64,000 nucleotides of DNA from Diadophis punctatus similis (GCA_023053685.1 JALIGW010000062.1:2344604-2408603), one strand, 5' to 3'. Counted from the first letter of the stretch, positions 46,195-58,240 are shown. The notes: generated by a model not told the origin, from the sequence alone. A program made the numbers and translations.

Positions 46195-46733
46195 CAGGGT
46201 GGATAAAAATTGATGATTAAAAAAATATAAATTTAAAAAATAAATTTTTTATTTAAATTGGTTTTTTTAAAAATCAAATTTATTTTAATAAAATGCTTTT
46301 GGAGAAAAAAAAGAGTTTTCTATTTAAGGTACATTAATAATTTACAGTAGTTTATTCAGCATGAAATGGAGCTTAGTTATGTACATGAGGCTGTATATTC
46401 TGCAATATTTACATTTTTGATAAACTCATTCAATGAATCCAAGCTCTGCAAGCTAAATAGGAAACCTTCATTTTGTTGGCAAATAATACCTACCAGCAAG
46501 AATGAGTCCATACATTTAAAGAGCACTTTTCAGATCCGTCATGGCAGTGCCTGTTAGCGGGCATCCACCTACCGGCTGCCCGCCACGTCCCTGACATTGG
46601 TGTGTCACTGCCACATCACCAGCGTCCCATTAAAGTGGGACAGAGACGACAGTTGCTCTTTAAAAATTATGATTTAAATCAAGCCTTTTTACTAGTGATT
46701 TAAATTGACTTGATTTAAATCAAATCAACCCTG
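46195..46733. mobile_element. AT-rich hAT MITE (CAGGGTGGATAAAAAT termini)
   Basis: Begins CAGGGTGGATAAAAATTGAT and ends TTAAATCAAATCAACCCTG. A perfect 8-bp duplication GTTAGACC lies at 46187-46194 and 46734-46741. A GC-rich piece at about 46535-46660 in the otherwise AT-rich body may be a nested insertion. Confidence 0.93.
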
Positions 46734-46856
46734 GTTAGACCCTTAAAAGAAATGATACGAACTTTCACAAACCACTTGTGTTTTTATTAGACCAACAATC
46801 TATGCCCCAAGCCAGGAATCCAGAACTCTTTAGGAGGAAGAGTGGAGGTTGTAGAC

Positions 46857-47473
46857 CAGTGGTTCCCAACCTGGGGGTCGGGACCCCTTTGGGGGTCGAA
46901 CGACCATTTCCCACGGGTCGCCCCGACATCCTCAGCTTCCCCCCTCCCCACTGCCACAAGCCTGGCCATATCGACTCAACTCGCCCGAGCCCTCCGATTG
47001 GTCAGGAGAGGTGCCATTCGGTGAGAGGCGTTTGTGATGCCTGGCGGCCGAGCTTTGATGGCATCAGCTAAGGGGCCAGCTTTGCTTTGAATTCTGGGAG
47101 TTGAAGTCCAGGCACCTTAAAAGTTGCTGAGATTGAGAAATATTGCTGTACACTTGTTGGTTATCAAGTCTAAATACAGAAGTAGACTTGTTGTGGAAGA
47201 TGATATTCCTTGTGCTCTTGCAAAGACTGGCCCTAGAATTTCTGATCTGGCATAATTACATATTGTTTTTGTGATTAATCGCTATGCTTTAATTATGTTC
47301 AATTTGTAACAATGAAAATACATCCTGCATATTAGATATTTACATTACGATTCATAACAGTAGCAAAATTACAGTTATGAAGTAACAACAAAAATAATTT
47401 TATGGTTGGGGGTCACCACAACATGAGGAACTATATTAAGGGGTTGCGGCATTAGAAAGGTTGGGAACCACTG
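46857..47473. mobile_element. SPIN (Space Invaders) hAT non-autonomous element
   Basis: Left end CAGTGGTTCCCAACCTGGGG followed by GTCGGGACCCCTTTGGGGGT; right end CATTAGAAAGGTTGGGAACCACTG. The CATAACAGTAGCAAAATTAC and GGGGGTCACCACAACATGAG segments match the SPIN consensus as I recall it. A perfect duplication TTGTAGAC lies at 46849-46856 and 47474-47481. 617 bp, no transposase. SPIN is known to have moved horizontally among tetrapods, including squamates. Confidence 0.92.
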
Positions 47474-48439
47474 TTGTAGACAGAGATTGTATCGCATCAA
47501 GCCATGGCATTTTACAGTCGAGGCCACACCCCAGTTCTTCAGAAGTGGTGCCACCCTGCCCAGAGCTGCCCTTGCCCTGCTGCAGGATGGGCGTCATGTG
47601 CAGAGTGACCCTTGATCCCCATGTTGCACCTGGTGGGAGGGACTGCCAGGCCCAGCACTTGCTTGGAGCACAACAGATGCCAAGGCCCCAGGGCACCGCT
47701 CACCTTGGTGCTTATGGACCTGTGAACTTCTGGAGCCCTGGGCACCTCTTGAAATGCTCCTCTTCCCTGATTTCTGGCATCCACATCGAAAGGATTCCCC
47801 ACACAGACCTTTTTTCACGATTAGATTGTTTTAATGGCTAAAAGCAGATGATTAAAGGTTCAGTTCCCGAGGTAGCCAAGAAAGCCAGCTGGGAGATTTT
47901 GGGCCAAATCCCCTCCTCTCTCTTCACCCCTCCCCCACCCACCCCCGGGATGTATTATGGGGAAAATGTGAGAAGAAAAGTGTGTTGGATATGTTTGCCC
48001 CTTATTTGTAAAAATAACAAAAGTGGGATACAAATAAAATAATGCTTTTATGTACTTCGGTGCTGTCTTGCATTAGAATTCTGAACTGGCGTCTGAGGAA
48101 AACTGCAATAGCTCCCTTATTTTACTTGCAGCTACTGAAGCAGTTGCTTATAAAAAGGGGGTCAGGATTTGCAGGCAGTGCAAATGCACCTGCATGAGCT
48201 CCTCACACCTGCATGAGCGACGGACGGGCCTCCTTCCCCCAAACTTTTGGAAACTTTTCTAGGCGCGTCCGAAGAGCCTTCCGACATAAAATGCCCGTCG
48301 CTTTGCTTTTTCCTCCCGTCATTGCGTCTCTTCCTGCGCTGATCTCTTCATAAACACCTAAACCTCCTCCCCCCCTCCAAAACTGCCCCCTCGAAGTCCC
48401 AAGAAACTCGGGGCTACTTCGCACAAAAAGCGGCCGAAG

Positions 48440-49960
48440 CGCCGGTTGAAGAGACGGCGGGCAGAGCTGCGCTACCCCGGGCGGCCTCCCCTTCCAGGCG
48501 GCCCCCGAGGCCGACCCTCGTCTTCGGGCTCCAGAGCCGCGGTGGACAAACGGGGGACCGGGCGGTCTCCTCGGCCGAGACGGGGCTGGCGCTGTCCCCG
48601 AAGTCCCCCAAAGGCTCTCCTGGAGGCTTCCCCGGCGGCCCCCCCGCTTGCCCTCGCCAGGCCGGAGTCCGCCAGCAGCCCTCAGAGTCGGCGGCGTCGC
48701 GGGAGCCCCGCACGGCTTGCAGCTCGCCGCCTCCGCTGGAAAGGCGCGCGCTCCGGAGCCTGGGAGGAGCCGTCGCCGCCCCTCGCCCGCCCCGCCAGTC
48801 TTCTCCAGCCGGCCAGCCAAGAGGCGCCGCGGCCGCGCCCTCCACGCCGACGGCCGGCTCGCAGGGGCGGGGAGAAGGAGGGACCCCGCCGCGCCGCCTC
48901 TCCACAAAAGAGCCCAGGCCCGACCCGGCGGCTTGCAGCGCTGGCGGCCCGGCGGGGCTCTTTGTTCGCCGGTCGGGCGGCCCGGGAGCAGCAGGCGGCG
49001 CGGGCGGAGGGCCAGGCGGGCCGGAGTGCGGCGGGGCCCTTGGCGGCCCAGAGCAGGAGAGAGCCGCGGCCGGCGGGCATGAAGGGCCGGTGGGGCGCCG
49101 TGCCCCGCTCCGCCCTCCTCCAGCAGCGCCCTCCGCAGTGAGCCTGGGCGTGGGCCGGCGGGCAGCCCCGGCGGCTCCTCCTCGTCCTCCTCCTCCTGCT
49201 GCTGCGGTCCATGGCGGAGGCCCCCGGGCGAGGATGGCGGGGCCGGCGGGCGTAGGCAGCCCCCCGGGCGCCATGGCGGAGTGGCGGCAGTGCGGGCGCT
49301 GGCTGATCGACTGCAAGGTGCTGCCCGCCAACCACCGCGTGGTCTGGCCCTCGGCCGTGGTCTTCGAGCTGGCGCAGGCGTTGCGGGACGGCGTGCTGCT
49401 CTGCCAGCTGCTGCACAACCTCTCGCCCGGCTCCGTCGACCTCAAGGACATCAACTTCCGTCCGCAGATGTCGCAGGTAGGTCGCGCTCCCGGGCTCGGA
49501 CCGCCGCCCTCCGCCCCGGCCGCCTTCCCGCACAGCCTCCCCGGGCGGCCCACAGAGAGCCGCCCCTGCCTTCCCACCCGCGCGGGCCGAGCGAGAGGAG
49601 CGCCGGGGACCCCGACCTCTGCCCCGCAGGCGCCTCCGCGCAGGCTCCGGGAAGCGCGTCCCGAGGGTCCCCCGGGAGGGTGGCACCTGCCGGCCCCGCA
49701 CTCCGGGGCTCTGCCAAAGCCGGGACTTGGTTCCGCGGGGAGGCGCAGCGGGCGGCTCCTTCTTTGGCAGCTGCTTCGAAGTCGCGACCCGAGTGAGCCG
49801 GCTTCGTCGCCTGCCGTCCGCTGCTCTCCCCGCAGGGCCCGGTCCGGCGGCTGGGCGGCTGGCTGCCTCTGCTGCCTAGCCAGGCCGGCCCTCGGGCTTT
49901 GCGGCGGCGGCGTCCCCGGGGAAGGAGGGGTTATAATTCCCGTTAGGGGCACAGATTCCG
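48440..49960 (+). promoter_or_regulatory. VAV2: VAV2 CpG island and promoter/first exon region
   Basis: About 1.5 kb of extreme GC and CpG density around VAV2 exon 1, with no TATA box. The start site is inferred within about 48700-49200. Long open frames on both strands here reflect the lack of AT-rich stop codons, not genes. Confidence 0.75.
49273..49476 (+). CDS. VAV2: VAV2 exon 1 (start of calponin-homology domain), partial gene
   Basis: 204 coding bases, 68 residues: [18 protein letters not shown] ... [18 protein letters not shown] ... INFRPQMSQ, then the gtaggt donor, phase 0. This is the first half of the CH domain of the Rho/Rac guanine-nucleotide exchange factor VAV2, which in the family autoinhibits the Dbl-homology domain until tyrosine phosphorylation; it acts at the plasma membrane/cytoplasm. 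The start was chosen because GCCATGG gives [10 protein letters not shown] against MEQWRQCGRW in human. The frame is open upstream to 49090, with a further in-frame ATG at 49234. All later exons lie beyond 64000. Confidence 0.93.
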
Positions 49961-52214
49961 GGTGCCTTTAAAGGCGGAGGGGCTGCTGCCTTCCGGCCCT
50001 TGAGCCCCAGGAGGAGTTGCAGCGCTTGGGGCTTTCCACCCTGGACTGTTTCCCAGAGTGAGACTCCAGGGAGGGGCTGGGCTGATGGTCTGTGTAGTCC
50101 TGGTTGGGAGGAGGATACCGGTTGAAGGGGGAGGGGGGAGGGGGCGCTGCTCCCCAGAGCACAAATCTGACCCTTATCAAGGTTTAGTGAAGCAGATTTT
50201 GCAGTGATGACTGATTTCTTGCAAGAGAGGATGTGATGGGGAAAGGCCCTTGTGTCTCAGGGGAGACTCTGGGGGTGGGGGTGGGGGGTCTCTGCTGTGG
50301 GCCTAGGAGCAGCTGCAATTGTGCCCTGGACTGTGGACTGGCAAGGGGGAAGTGAAGGTCATCCTGTGCTTTAAAAGTCTGTGTGTGTCTTTGTGTGTTG
50401 TGCAGATAAATCCTGCCATTCATTCACTTTGCTTTTGAAGTGAATCTAATAGCTGCAAAAGACCTTCAGCCTGGCCACTCTCGCCTCTAACTCGGTCCTG
50501 AGGGGGAGTCCTGCTTTTGGGGAAGAACTGGCCTTTCCTGGAAGGGGGGCGGCTTCTTGCCTAGGAAGGCACTTTCAGGAACACTGCAGCCTCACAGTGG
50601 GGTGCTGCTGACCCAGCCTTTGGTCTCCAGGAGTCCACTTATCCATGTGCTGGCCACACATGGGTTAAAGGCTCCCATTTGCATCTCTTGTGCGCAGAAA
50701 GCAAGGAAAACACAGGAGAGGTAATTCAGGGAAGGAAAGACAGGAATCTGGGTTAGTGTTCAGTATTAAGGTGCTCAGCTTTTCTCCTCTGGGCTTCCTA
50801 GAGACAGCCAAGCCTCGAGAGAGACTGACTGAAAGCAGAACTCGCACTCTAGACCAGGTGTTCCAAGCAGAGGAGGGACTACACAAAAAGCAGTCCATCA
50901 TCTGAGTCTGAAGGCTGAAAGAAGCGGGGTGGGGGGGTGGGGGGAGCAGGTAGAGGGTGGGGGTCATTGCTGGGCTGCCCCCCTGCGAGTTACCCAGAGA
51001 GGCAGGGATGGTGAGTGAGCCCGGAGTCGGATCTCCTTGGCAGCAGCTGATGGACTCTGCCTGGTTTGTGTGGTGGTGTAATATTTGAGCAAGCCTTGCC
51101 GATTGACAACTGCCTTACAGCCAAAGGTGGGTGCAGAATAGCCTGAGTGGGATGGCAGCCCTGGCAGGATGGAATTGCTGCCCGGAAGGCAAAGGAGCCT
51201 CATGTCTGTGTTTGCTGCGCTTCTCGTGCATCGGTTGGCTTAAAGCTCTTTGCAGTTGCCGTCCTTGGTGAGCTCCGCCAAGTGAATGTGGCAATCTTCT
51301 CTCCCGCCCCTCAATCAAAGAGGGATTCATATTTTAAAGAAAGGGAGGGGGTGGGTGGGGGTGGAGAAGGACACTCCCAAGGCTGTCAGCTGTAAAATAA
51401 CCCACCCTGCACTGGAAGGAATCCAGGATGAAACTTTTAAGCATTAACTTTATCAGGCTGACAAAGGTTTACAGCATTTTTAATTTCCTAGAATTTCCCT
51501 AGAAATTAAAAATGGAGAAATCAAAGAAATTGCGATTGGTGTTTGGACCGGTCCCTCTGCCCTTCTTCAACCCAAGGGATGATGCCCCTCAAGCCCAGCC
51601 TTTCCACTCAAAAACCTTTCCACTCAGTTCACTGGCAAGGTTCAAGTTCTTGGCCATCAAGTCTGGTAAAGCTGCACCAAAATGGTGAAATCTGGCTGAC
51701 TTCTCCTTTTTTTTCTCTCTCTGCGGGAGGCTTGAGTTTTTCTCGGTCTTGGCATCCGTGGACCCCTCCAGACCTGGGAATTGGCCCTGTTGCTTCCAAA
51801 AGGGGCATCAGGCTCCTTGCCGTTTTCACAGTTGTTTGTACTTTTCCTTCAAAAGGGCTGCAGAGCACAATCCTGCTGCCCACGAGGTTTCCCGAAATCA
51901 TAAAAATGCCTGTGTGTGTGTGTGGAATGGGGGGGGGGGTCTGCAGGAGTTCCACAGAAAAAGGGCATAAATCTGCGAGAAGACAGCCCTGTCAGTGGAA
52001 GAACTTTGCGACTGACTGGGGGTCCCAAGATGTCCTGGAAGCATTTGGGGCCCCTTCCTTCTCCCCAAGGTTGGCTGTTACTTGCGTGGGGAGCTTCTGC
52101 ATCATTTCCCAGGCTGATTGCTGCCCCCCTTCCTTTTTAGCTATGGCACTTGGCTGTGTGTGTGTGTGTGTGTCCGTCCCCGAGAGCAGCCACTGCCCTT
52201 TCCGCGCCATCTGT

Positions 52215-52306
52215 CAAAAATGGTGTAGGGTCTGCTTGGGCGGGGGGTTGGACTAGATGACCTACAAGGTCCCTTCCAACTCTGTTAATCTGTATCTGTA
52301 TCTGTG
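52215..52306 (+). mobile_element. CR1 (L3-type) 3' terminus with short microsatellite tail
   Basis: GGGGTTGGACTAGATGACCT, CAAGGTCCCTTCCAACTCTG, then TTAATCTGTATCTGTATCTG. Only the last 90 bases of the LINE are present. Confidence 0.85.
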
Positions 52307-52436
52307 CAAGTAAGCGAACCCTTTGGCCTCATCCCTTGCCTGATGCCTGCAGTAAGCGAGAGCCTTCGCTGTTGTGGGCAGCCATGTCGTTGCTGGCCCC
52401 CATGGAAGCCTTTGCATGAATGCCGATACTTTTCTG

Positions 52437-52440
<4 letters not shown>

Positions 52441-52479
<39 letters not shown>
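52441..52479. repeat. (TG)n microsatellite
   Basis: About 20 TG units, uninterrupted. Useful length marker; no function claimed. Confidence 0.97.
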
Positions 52480-52482
<3 letters not shown>

Positions 52483-54427
52483 AGCACATGCCTTTGAACT
52501 CCTTGTAGGTTGGGGAGTGGGGTGAGTCATTGATGTTGTCGGTCACAATATCGAAATTTGGAGCAAAATGCTAAATTTTAATAGCAATACCTCCGTGCCT
52601 TTTCTCCTTTCAGTTAAGCTTGAACGTTTAATGCATAATAAAGTGCATGTGGAGCCCTTTCCGCCCCCTGCCCACTCAGATGCTGCATTCCTTGCACTTC
52701 TCTGGCTGGAAGCAGTCATGAGGACCGACAACCACCACCACAATGACAGTGTGTGTATAAATGCAGCCGCACAGCTGAAAAATGTTGTGCTCTCGGAACT
52801 GAGCCCCCCAGGAGGGAAGGGGCTTGTCAGGAGATTTTCCATTCCTGCTGGGGATTAAGCCAGGAGGGCGGCTGTGTTCATGGCCCCCTGGCTGGCCGGG
52901 CCTTGGAAACCAGCTGCTGCCCTGATTAAAACGTCATAAATAAAGAATGACCTTTGATCTGTCCTGCTGCCGGGCTCCCAGACCCATCCTGACTGGCTGA
53001 GAACTCTCCTAATCCCCACAGAGCTGGGGGGCCAAGCGGGGGGGGGGAATCCCTGCTTGGAGGAGGCTGCTGTATGCTGCCCTCAAAGCTAATGGACTTC
53101 CAGGAAGGCAGTGAACGTCTTTGGCTTTTGGGCTCCACGCCTGCTGCAGACTCGCAGATGGGCCTTTCTTCTCTTTCAGCCAGGACTCCGAGAGGAGGGT
53201 TACCCAAAGGAAGAGCTAACTCAGCCCGCTCTCAAAAATGTGTGACTCCATCACTGCATTTATAAATTTAAAACATTGACAAAGATCCACATATTTTATG
53301 TGTGCCAGGCTCTGACACCGAAAGAGAAGCGAATGCTAGAAGATCTACAGATGTCTTGAAAAAAGAAGGTGGAATTATTAAGCGTTTGGGAGGCAAAAAC
53401 CCTTGGAGACCGACTTCAATTATCCTAGAAGTCGTCTTTAAACCTTCATTTGCTTGGCTCTGCCCTCCCTATTATGTGTGTAGGCGTTCTTCCCTCTCCT
53501 CCTAACTCCTCTTCCTCCCCCCCCCTCCATCTTCTCTTTGTTGAAGTTTAGATTTGACCGTCATATTCTGACTATGCCGGGGCACTGCGCATAGCCCCCC
53601 CCCCTCTGTGGGATTTCGACAACTGTCGGTTGACTAGAAAGGTAGTTTCCGGAGAGCTCTGCAGAGAAGGGGGAGCAACACACCAGGCTGTCCCTGTTCC
53701 AAAATGGGCTGGTTTTGCATTCACATTATTTGCACCAAATGTAGCATGTGGCAGGGATGCCACTAAGGCTCATAGCCTCGCCTGCACCTTCTGCATATTA
53801 CTAAAAGGTGTTCTGGGAGAAGCAGTGGAGGCCAATATCCGGTGGTGCCTTTGGCATAGGGGAGATTGTAGTTTAGTGTGTAAGAGGAGGAAATGATAAT
53901 TAGCATGCATTCATGAGCGAAATAAAGAAACTCGGCTACAGTACGTTATTGTGAAACTAAGAAAAAGATGGAGGCTGCAAGGGCCGGGAACCAAAAGGGG
54001 ATCATGTTGTGAGTGAGGAGACAAACGCCTGCCTGGAGGGGAAGAACCTTAATTGTGAATGAAATAGGAGGAATTGGTTGGATTTGGGGCTTTTGGGGTG
54101 CTTGTGAAAAGCAAGAATTCATACCTTAGGAATTTTACATTGCAGTGAATATAGTGATCACACAAGGATTGAATTCCAATTTTGGAAACCTTTATAAAAT
54201 GTTCTGAAAGAATGACATGATGGATGGATGGGAATGAGAGGAAGGAGGACAGAAAAACAATTTAAGAATGAAAGATAGTGGGGACACTCTGCTGAGGGAA
54301 GAAAGCCCAACCTGTGGACTTCAGACGCATAAATAAGTGTCTCTTCTAAGCATAAATCTGTACCTGCATTTACATGCAGGGCATGTATTGAAAAGCATTG
54401 AATGGATTGCTGATGTGGAATGTCACA

Positions 54428-54960
54428 GATTAACAGATTAACAGAGTTGGAAGGGACCTTGTAGGTCATCTAGGCCAACCCCCCCCCGCCCAAGCAGGAG
54501 ACCTTACACCATTTCTGAGAGATGGCAGTCCAGTCTCCTCTTGAAAGCCTCCAGTGATGAAACTCCCACAACTTCTGAAGGCAACTTCTGTTCTATTGGT
54601 TGATTGTTCTCACTGTCAGAAAATTTCTCCTTATTTCGGGGTTGAATCTCTCCTTGATTGGTTTCCATCCATTGTTCCTTGTCTGGCCTTTGGGTGCTTT
54701 GGAAAATAGCTTGACCCCCTCCTCTCTGTGGCAGCCCCTCAAATATTGGAAGATGCTATCCTGTCTGCCCTGGTCCTTCTCGTCACTAGACAAGCCATGC
54801 CCGGTTCCTGTAACCGTTCTTCATATGTTTTAGCCTCCAGTCCATGAATCATCCTGGTTGCTCTTCTCTGCACTCTTTCTAGAATCTCAACCTCTTTTTT
54901 ATAGTGTGGTGACGAGTATCCTAGGTGGGATCTTACTAAGGCTTATCCTGGTTTGGGATT
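54428..54960 (-). mobile_element. CR1 (L3-type) LINE 3' fragment, minus strand
   Basis: The minus strand encodes the RT-tail frame (FQYLRGCHREEGVKLFSKAP, RRNFLTVRTINQ) with the 3' box at the left end (TTGGAAGGGACCTTGTAGGT) preceded by an ACAGATTA repeat tail. 5' truncated near 54960. Confidence 0.88.
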
Positions 54961-55214
54961 GTCACAGGAGTGAATCCTGAGAAATGACCGGGGGATGCAG
55001 GGCCGTAGGAAGAAGTATCAGTGTGGGAAGTAGATTAATCTCCCAGCAGGAGAAATGGAAAGTGGAGGTAAGGAAAGAGGTTGCGGAAGCAGCAAGGAAA
55101 ACAGTGAGAAAGATTTGTGTTACCAAATGTGAGCACAGGGTGTGGAGTTCTGGGGATGGAGATATAAAGGGGAAGGAAGGAGGTGGGAAAGGGGGCATAT
55201 TGGTAGAACAGATA

Positions 55215-55868
55215 CAGACAGTTCTCAACTCGCAACCACAACTGAGCTCAAAATGTCAGTTGCTAAGTGAAACATTTGTTAAGTGAGTTTTGCTCCATTA
55301 TACGACCTTTCTGAGGTCCATTGAGCCACGGTGGCGCAGTGGTCAGAGTGCAGTACTGCAGGCTACTTCTGCTGACTGCTGGCTGCCTGCAATTTGGCAG
55401 TTCGAATCTCACCAGGCTCAAGGTTGACTCAGCCTTCCATCCTTCTGAAGTCAGTAAAATTAGAACCCAGATTGTTGGGGGCAAGAGGCTGACTCTGTAA
55501 ACCACTTAGAGAGGGCTGTAAAGCACTATAAAGCGGTGTATAAGTCTAAGGGCTATTGCTATTGCTTTCTTGCCACAGTTGTTAAGTGAATCACTGCAGT
55601 TGTTAAGTCAGTAACATGGTTGTTAGGTGAATCTGGCTTCCCAATTGACTTCGCTTGACGGAAGATCGCAAAAGGGGATCACATGACCCCGGACACCGCA
55701 AATGTCATAAATCTGAGTCAGTTGCCAAAAGTCTGAATTTTGATCATGTGATCCTGGGGTTGCTGCAACAGTCATAAGTGTGAAAAATGGTCATAAGTGC
55801 CTTTTTTCAGTGCCACTGGAACTTTGAACGGTTACTAAATGAATTGTTGTAAGTTGAGGGCGTAGTCA
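55215..55868. mobile_element. Tigger/pogo-like MITE interrupted by a SINE
   Basis: Left end CAGACAGTTCTCAACTCGCA after TA. Pieces 55215-55312 and about 55569-55868 rejoin around ACGACCTTTC/TTGCCACAG. The right end is degraded (AAGTTGAGGGCGTAGTC). Confidence 0.75.
55313..55568 (+). repeat. tRNA-derived squamate SINE, most complete copy
   Basis: The head has a box A-like TGGCGCAGTGGTCAGAGTGC and a box B-like GCAGTTCGAATCTCA, in normal RNA polymerase III spacing. The body follows (CTCAAGGTTGACTCAGCCTT, GATTGTTGGGGGCAAGAGGC) and then a tail TATAAGTCTAAGGGCTATTG with CTATTG repeats. It is a Sauria/Squam-type SINE rather than a tRNA gene; the subfamily is not determined. Confidence 0.88.
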
Positions 55869-57647
55869 GAGAAGAGAAGAGCCTCCTGCATGAGGGAATG
55901 GATGGACTAACCCTGGAGCCTGAAGGGGAGATCTGGAGACAGATGGGAAAGGGATGCCCTGAAGAAGGTCCAAGAAGAAAGACGGACAGGCAGCCACAAG
56001 AGCCACCAGGTTGAAAAAGTGAAGACTGCAATGAAACTGGAGGAACCTTCAAATAAGGAGGCAGTTGACAGATTGCTAAATTTTGGGGTTGATGTGCTTA
56101 TATTGAGGACTAGAAAAGTGAAATTATCTTCTCTTCCACAGAAGGCAGACTGTAGACACTACAAGGAGGGGCTGGAATGGGATTTGAAAAAAATAATAAT
56201 TAAAAGAGCATACAGTACGTAGTGAACCCATAGCAAGACCTGGGCAGCTTTTCTGTGAAGACCAGATAACTGCAGGTTACAGAAAAACGTGTGAATGGGA
56301 GAAAGTCAGCTTAGCACACCTTTGTTCAGTAAACGTATGATGGCAATCAGGCTGGCATAAGGATGGGTGGTGTGTCTGGCTGTGGAGCTGAAGGTGAATT
56401 TCTGAACCTGGCCAGGTGGGATGCTTAAGAGATGCTCCCAGACTAAGACGGGAGCGCCTCTGGCTTTTCACCTCATGCGTGTCCTGGTAAAAGCTTTGGA
56501 AGGCCAGGCGTCACGTCAGAGACCTGTGTGCAGGAGACACAAAGTGTGTCTTCCTTTGCATGCCAGAGATGCCATCCTGTTGGCCGAGACCCTTGACCAG
56601 ATTCCCCAATGTCAGATGGCTGAATCTGGATATGATTGGACTGAAGACCGAGACATCATTCCCGAAGGGGAAAAGAACACAAATGTTTGCACGTGACACA
56701 CAAACGGTGGAAAGTCGTGCAAAAAGGTACATTTGCTTATTTTGGTAAAATATTTACTAATGATGAGGAAATTATAAATTCTGGTAGAAAAGTAGCATCT
56801 GGTATATATCTGCTGTGAGGAATGACTGTCTCTCAAAGGAAGTGAAAATGGCTGTGTTGGTGTGCCTAGGTTGCCACATTGAAATTTGAGTTGTGTAGCT
56901 CTGGAGAAACGAAAGTCAGGATCAGGGCAGTGGTTGTGGGCTGTGTGCACTGAAGTACTGCAACCTTGGTTCTGAACCTGGCTTCTCTGCATAAGCCAAG
57001 AAAAACCGCTTACTCCTCAGGAAAAGATTTGGAATTTGGTTAAATTGATCAGTGAAATAAATATCTGAGAAGACGGTGCCACTTTGCATATCAAGCCTGT
57101 TAGGACTCTGTCCAAATGATTGGGTTTGCTAATATATGAACAAGCCACAAATCAATGTTTATGTGAATATAGGTAATATTGCTTTAAATGCATTTGTAGG
57201 CTGATTACTATAAAAGGGAGCAAGAGAGCAGGCTCCTTCTTCCTGCTGATTCTGACTCTCTCTGCTGATTGTCTCTGCTGCTTCACTGTTGAGTAATTGA
57301 CTTCGTGTCTGTGTGAAAGTACTGTGAAGAGCTGCTATGTAAAGCGTAACTATTTTTGATAGTATAGATTTGTTTGTTAGCTGTAATCTTTGTTTGCTAG
57401 TTAAAACAAAGATAGGCAAGAAGAAGATTCTTCGTATTGACTGACTTACCATGTATGACTTGGACTTCCCATTTGAACTTTGCTACTTCTTTGAGAAAAC
57501 TATTTGTATATACTTTAAACGTATCTGTTTATTGACTGAATCATAGCAACTCATATCAAACTGCAACATCACATTTCGCTGTGCACGTGCTCAAGAGCAC
57601 AAGAACTCCTTAACAAAGCCCATCCACGTTACATCATTATCTGCATC

Positions 57648-58150
57648 CAGTTTTGGTCACCATGATGTAAAAAAGATGTTGAGACTCTAGAAAGAGTGCA
57701 GAGAAGAGCAATAAAGAGGATTAGGAGACTGGAGGCTAAAACACATAAAGAACGGTTGCTGGAATTGGACATGTCTAGTTTAATGAAAAGAAGGATTAGG
57801 AGTGACAAGATAACAGTCTTCTAATATCTCAGGGGCTGCCACAAAGAAGAGGGAGTCAAGCTATTCTCCAAAGCACCTGAAGGCAGGACAAGAAGCAATG
57901 GGTGGAAACTAAACAAGAGAAGCAGCCTGGAACCAAGGAGAAACTTCCTGACAGAACTATTAACCAGTTAATTGTTAATTAACAAGTTAACCAATTAACT
58001 TGCCTCCAGAAGTTGTGAATTCTCCAACACTGGAAGTTTTTAAGAAGGGATTGGACAACCATTTGTCTGAAATGGTATAGGGTTTCCTGCCTAAGCAGGG
58101 GGTTGGACTAGAAGACCTCCAAGGTCCCTTCCAACTCTGTTGTCCTGTCC
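57648..58150 (+). mobile_element. CR1 (L3-type) LINE 3' end, plus strand, running into microsatellites
   Basis: RT-tail reading (AKTHKERLLELDMSSLMKRR, GCHKEEGVKLFSKAPEGR, broken by a few stops), then TGCCTCCAGAAGTTGTGAAT and the 3' box GGGGGTTGGACTAGAAGACC, then CCAACTCTG directly joined to TGTCC repeats. Confidence 0.9.
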
Positions 58151-58240
58151 TGTCCTGTCCTATCCCCTCCCCATCTATGCTATGCTATGCTATTCCCATT
58201 CCCTTTCTATTCTATTTCTATTTCTATTCCTATTCTATCT
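58139..58240. repeat. Composite pentanucleotide microsatellite at the CR1 tail
   Basis: (TGTCC)4, then (TATGC)3, then several TATTC/TTCTATTT units, with no gap after the CR1 3' end. Confidence 0.92.

Larger units (their letters stand above)
34171..48400. other. BRD3OS-VAV2 intergenic repeat nest
   Basis: 14 kb with no host gene. It contains a SINE (34325-34523), a nested LINE and LTR element inside an older repeat (34785-41956), a hAT fragment (to 42471), LINE and CR1 pieces (42935-44053), a Tigger-like MITE (44054-44366), inverted repeat-R copies (45035-45700), a hAT MITE (46195-46733) and a SPIN element (46857-47473). 42480-42930, 44650-45030 and 47480-48400 show nothing recognised. Confidence 0.75.

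Noticed and set aside
48414..49952. A 512-codon open frame on the minus strand across the VAV2 CpG island
   Set aside because: It overlaps VAV2 exon 1 and a GC-rich promoter where stop codons are rare. The product is Ala/Pro/Arg-rich low complexity with no recognisable domain, and overlapping frames on both strands are equally open.
55324..55400. tRNA gene suggested by box A and box B
   Set aside because: No tRNA fold or anticodon arm is maintained; this is the head of a SINE with body and tail.
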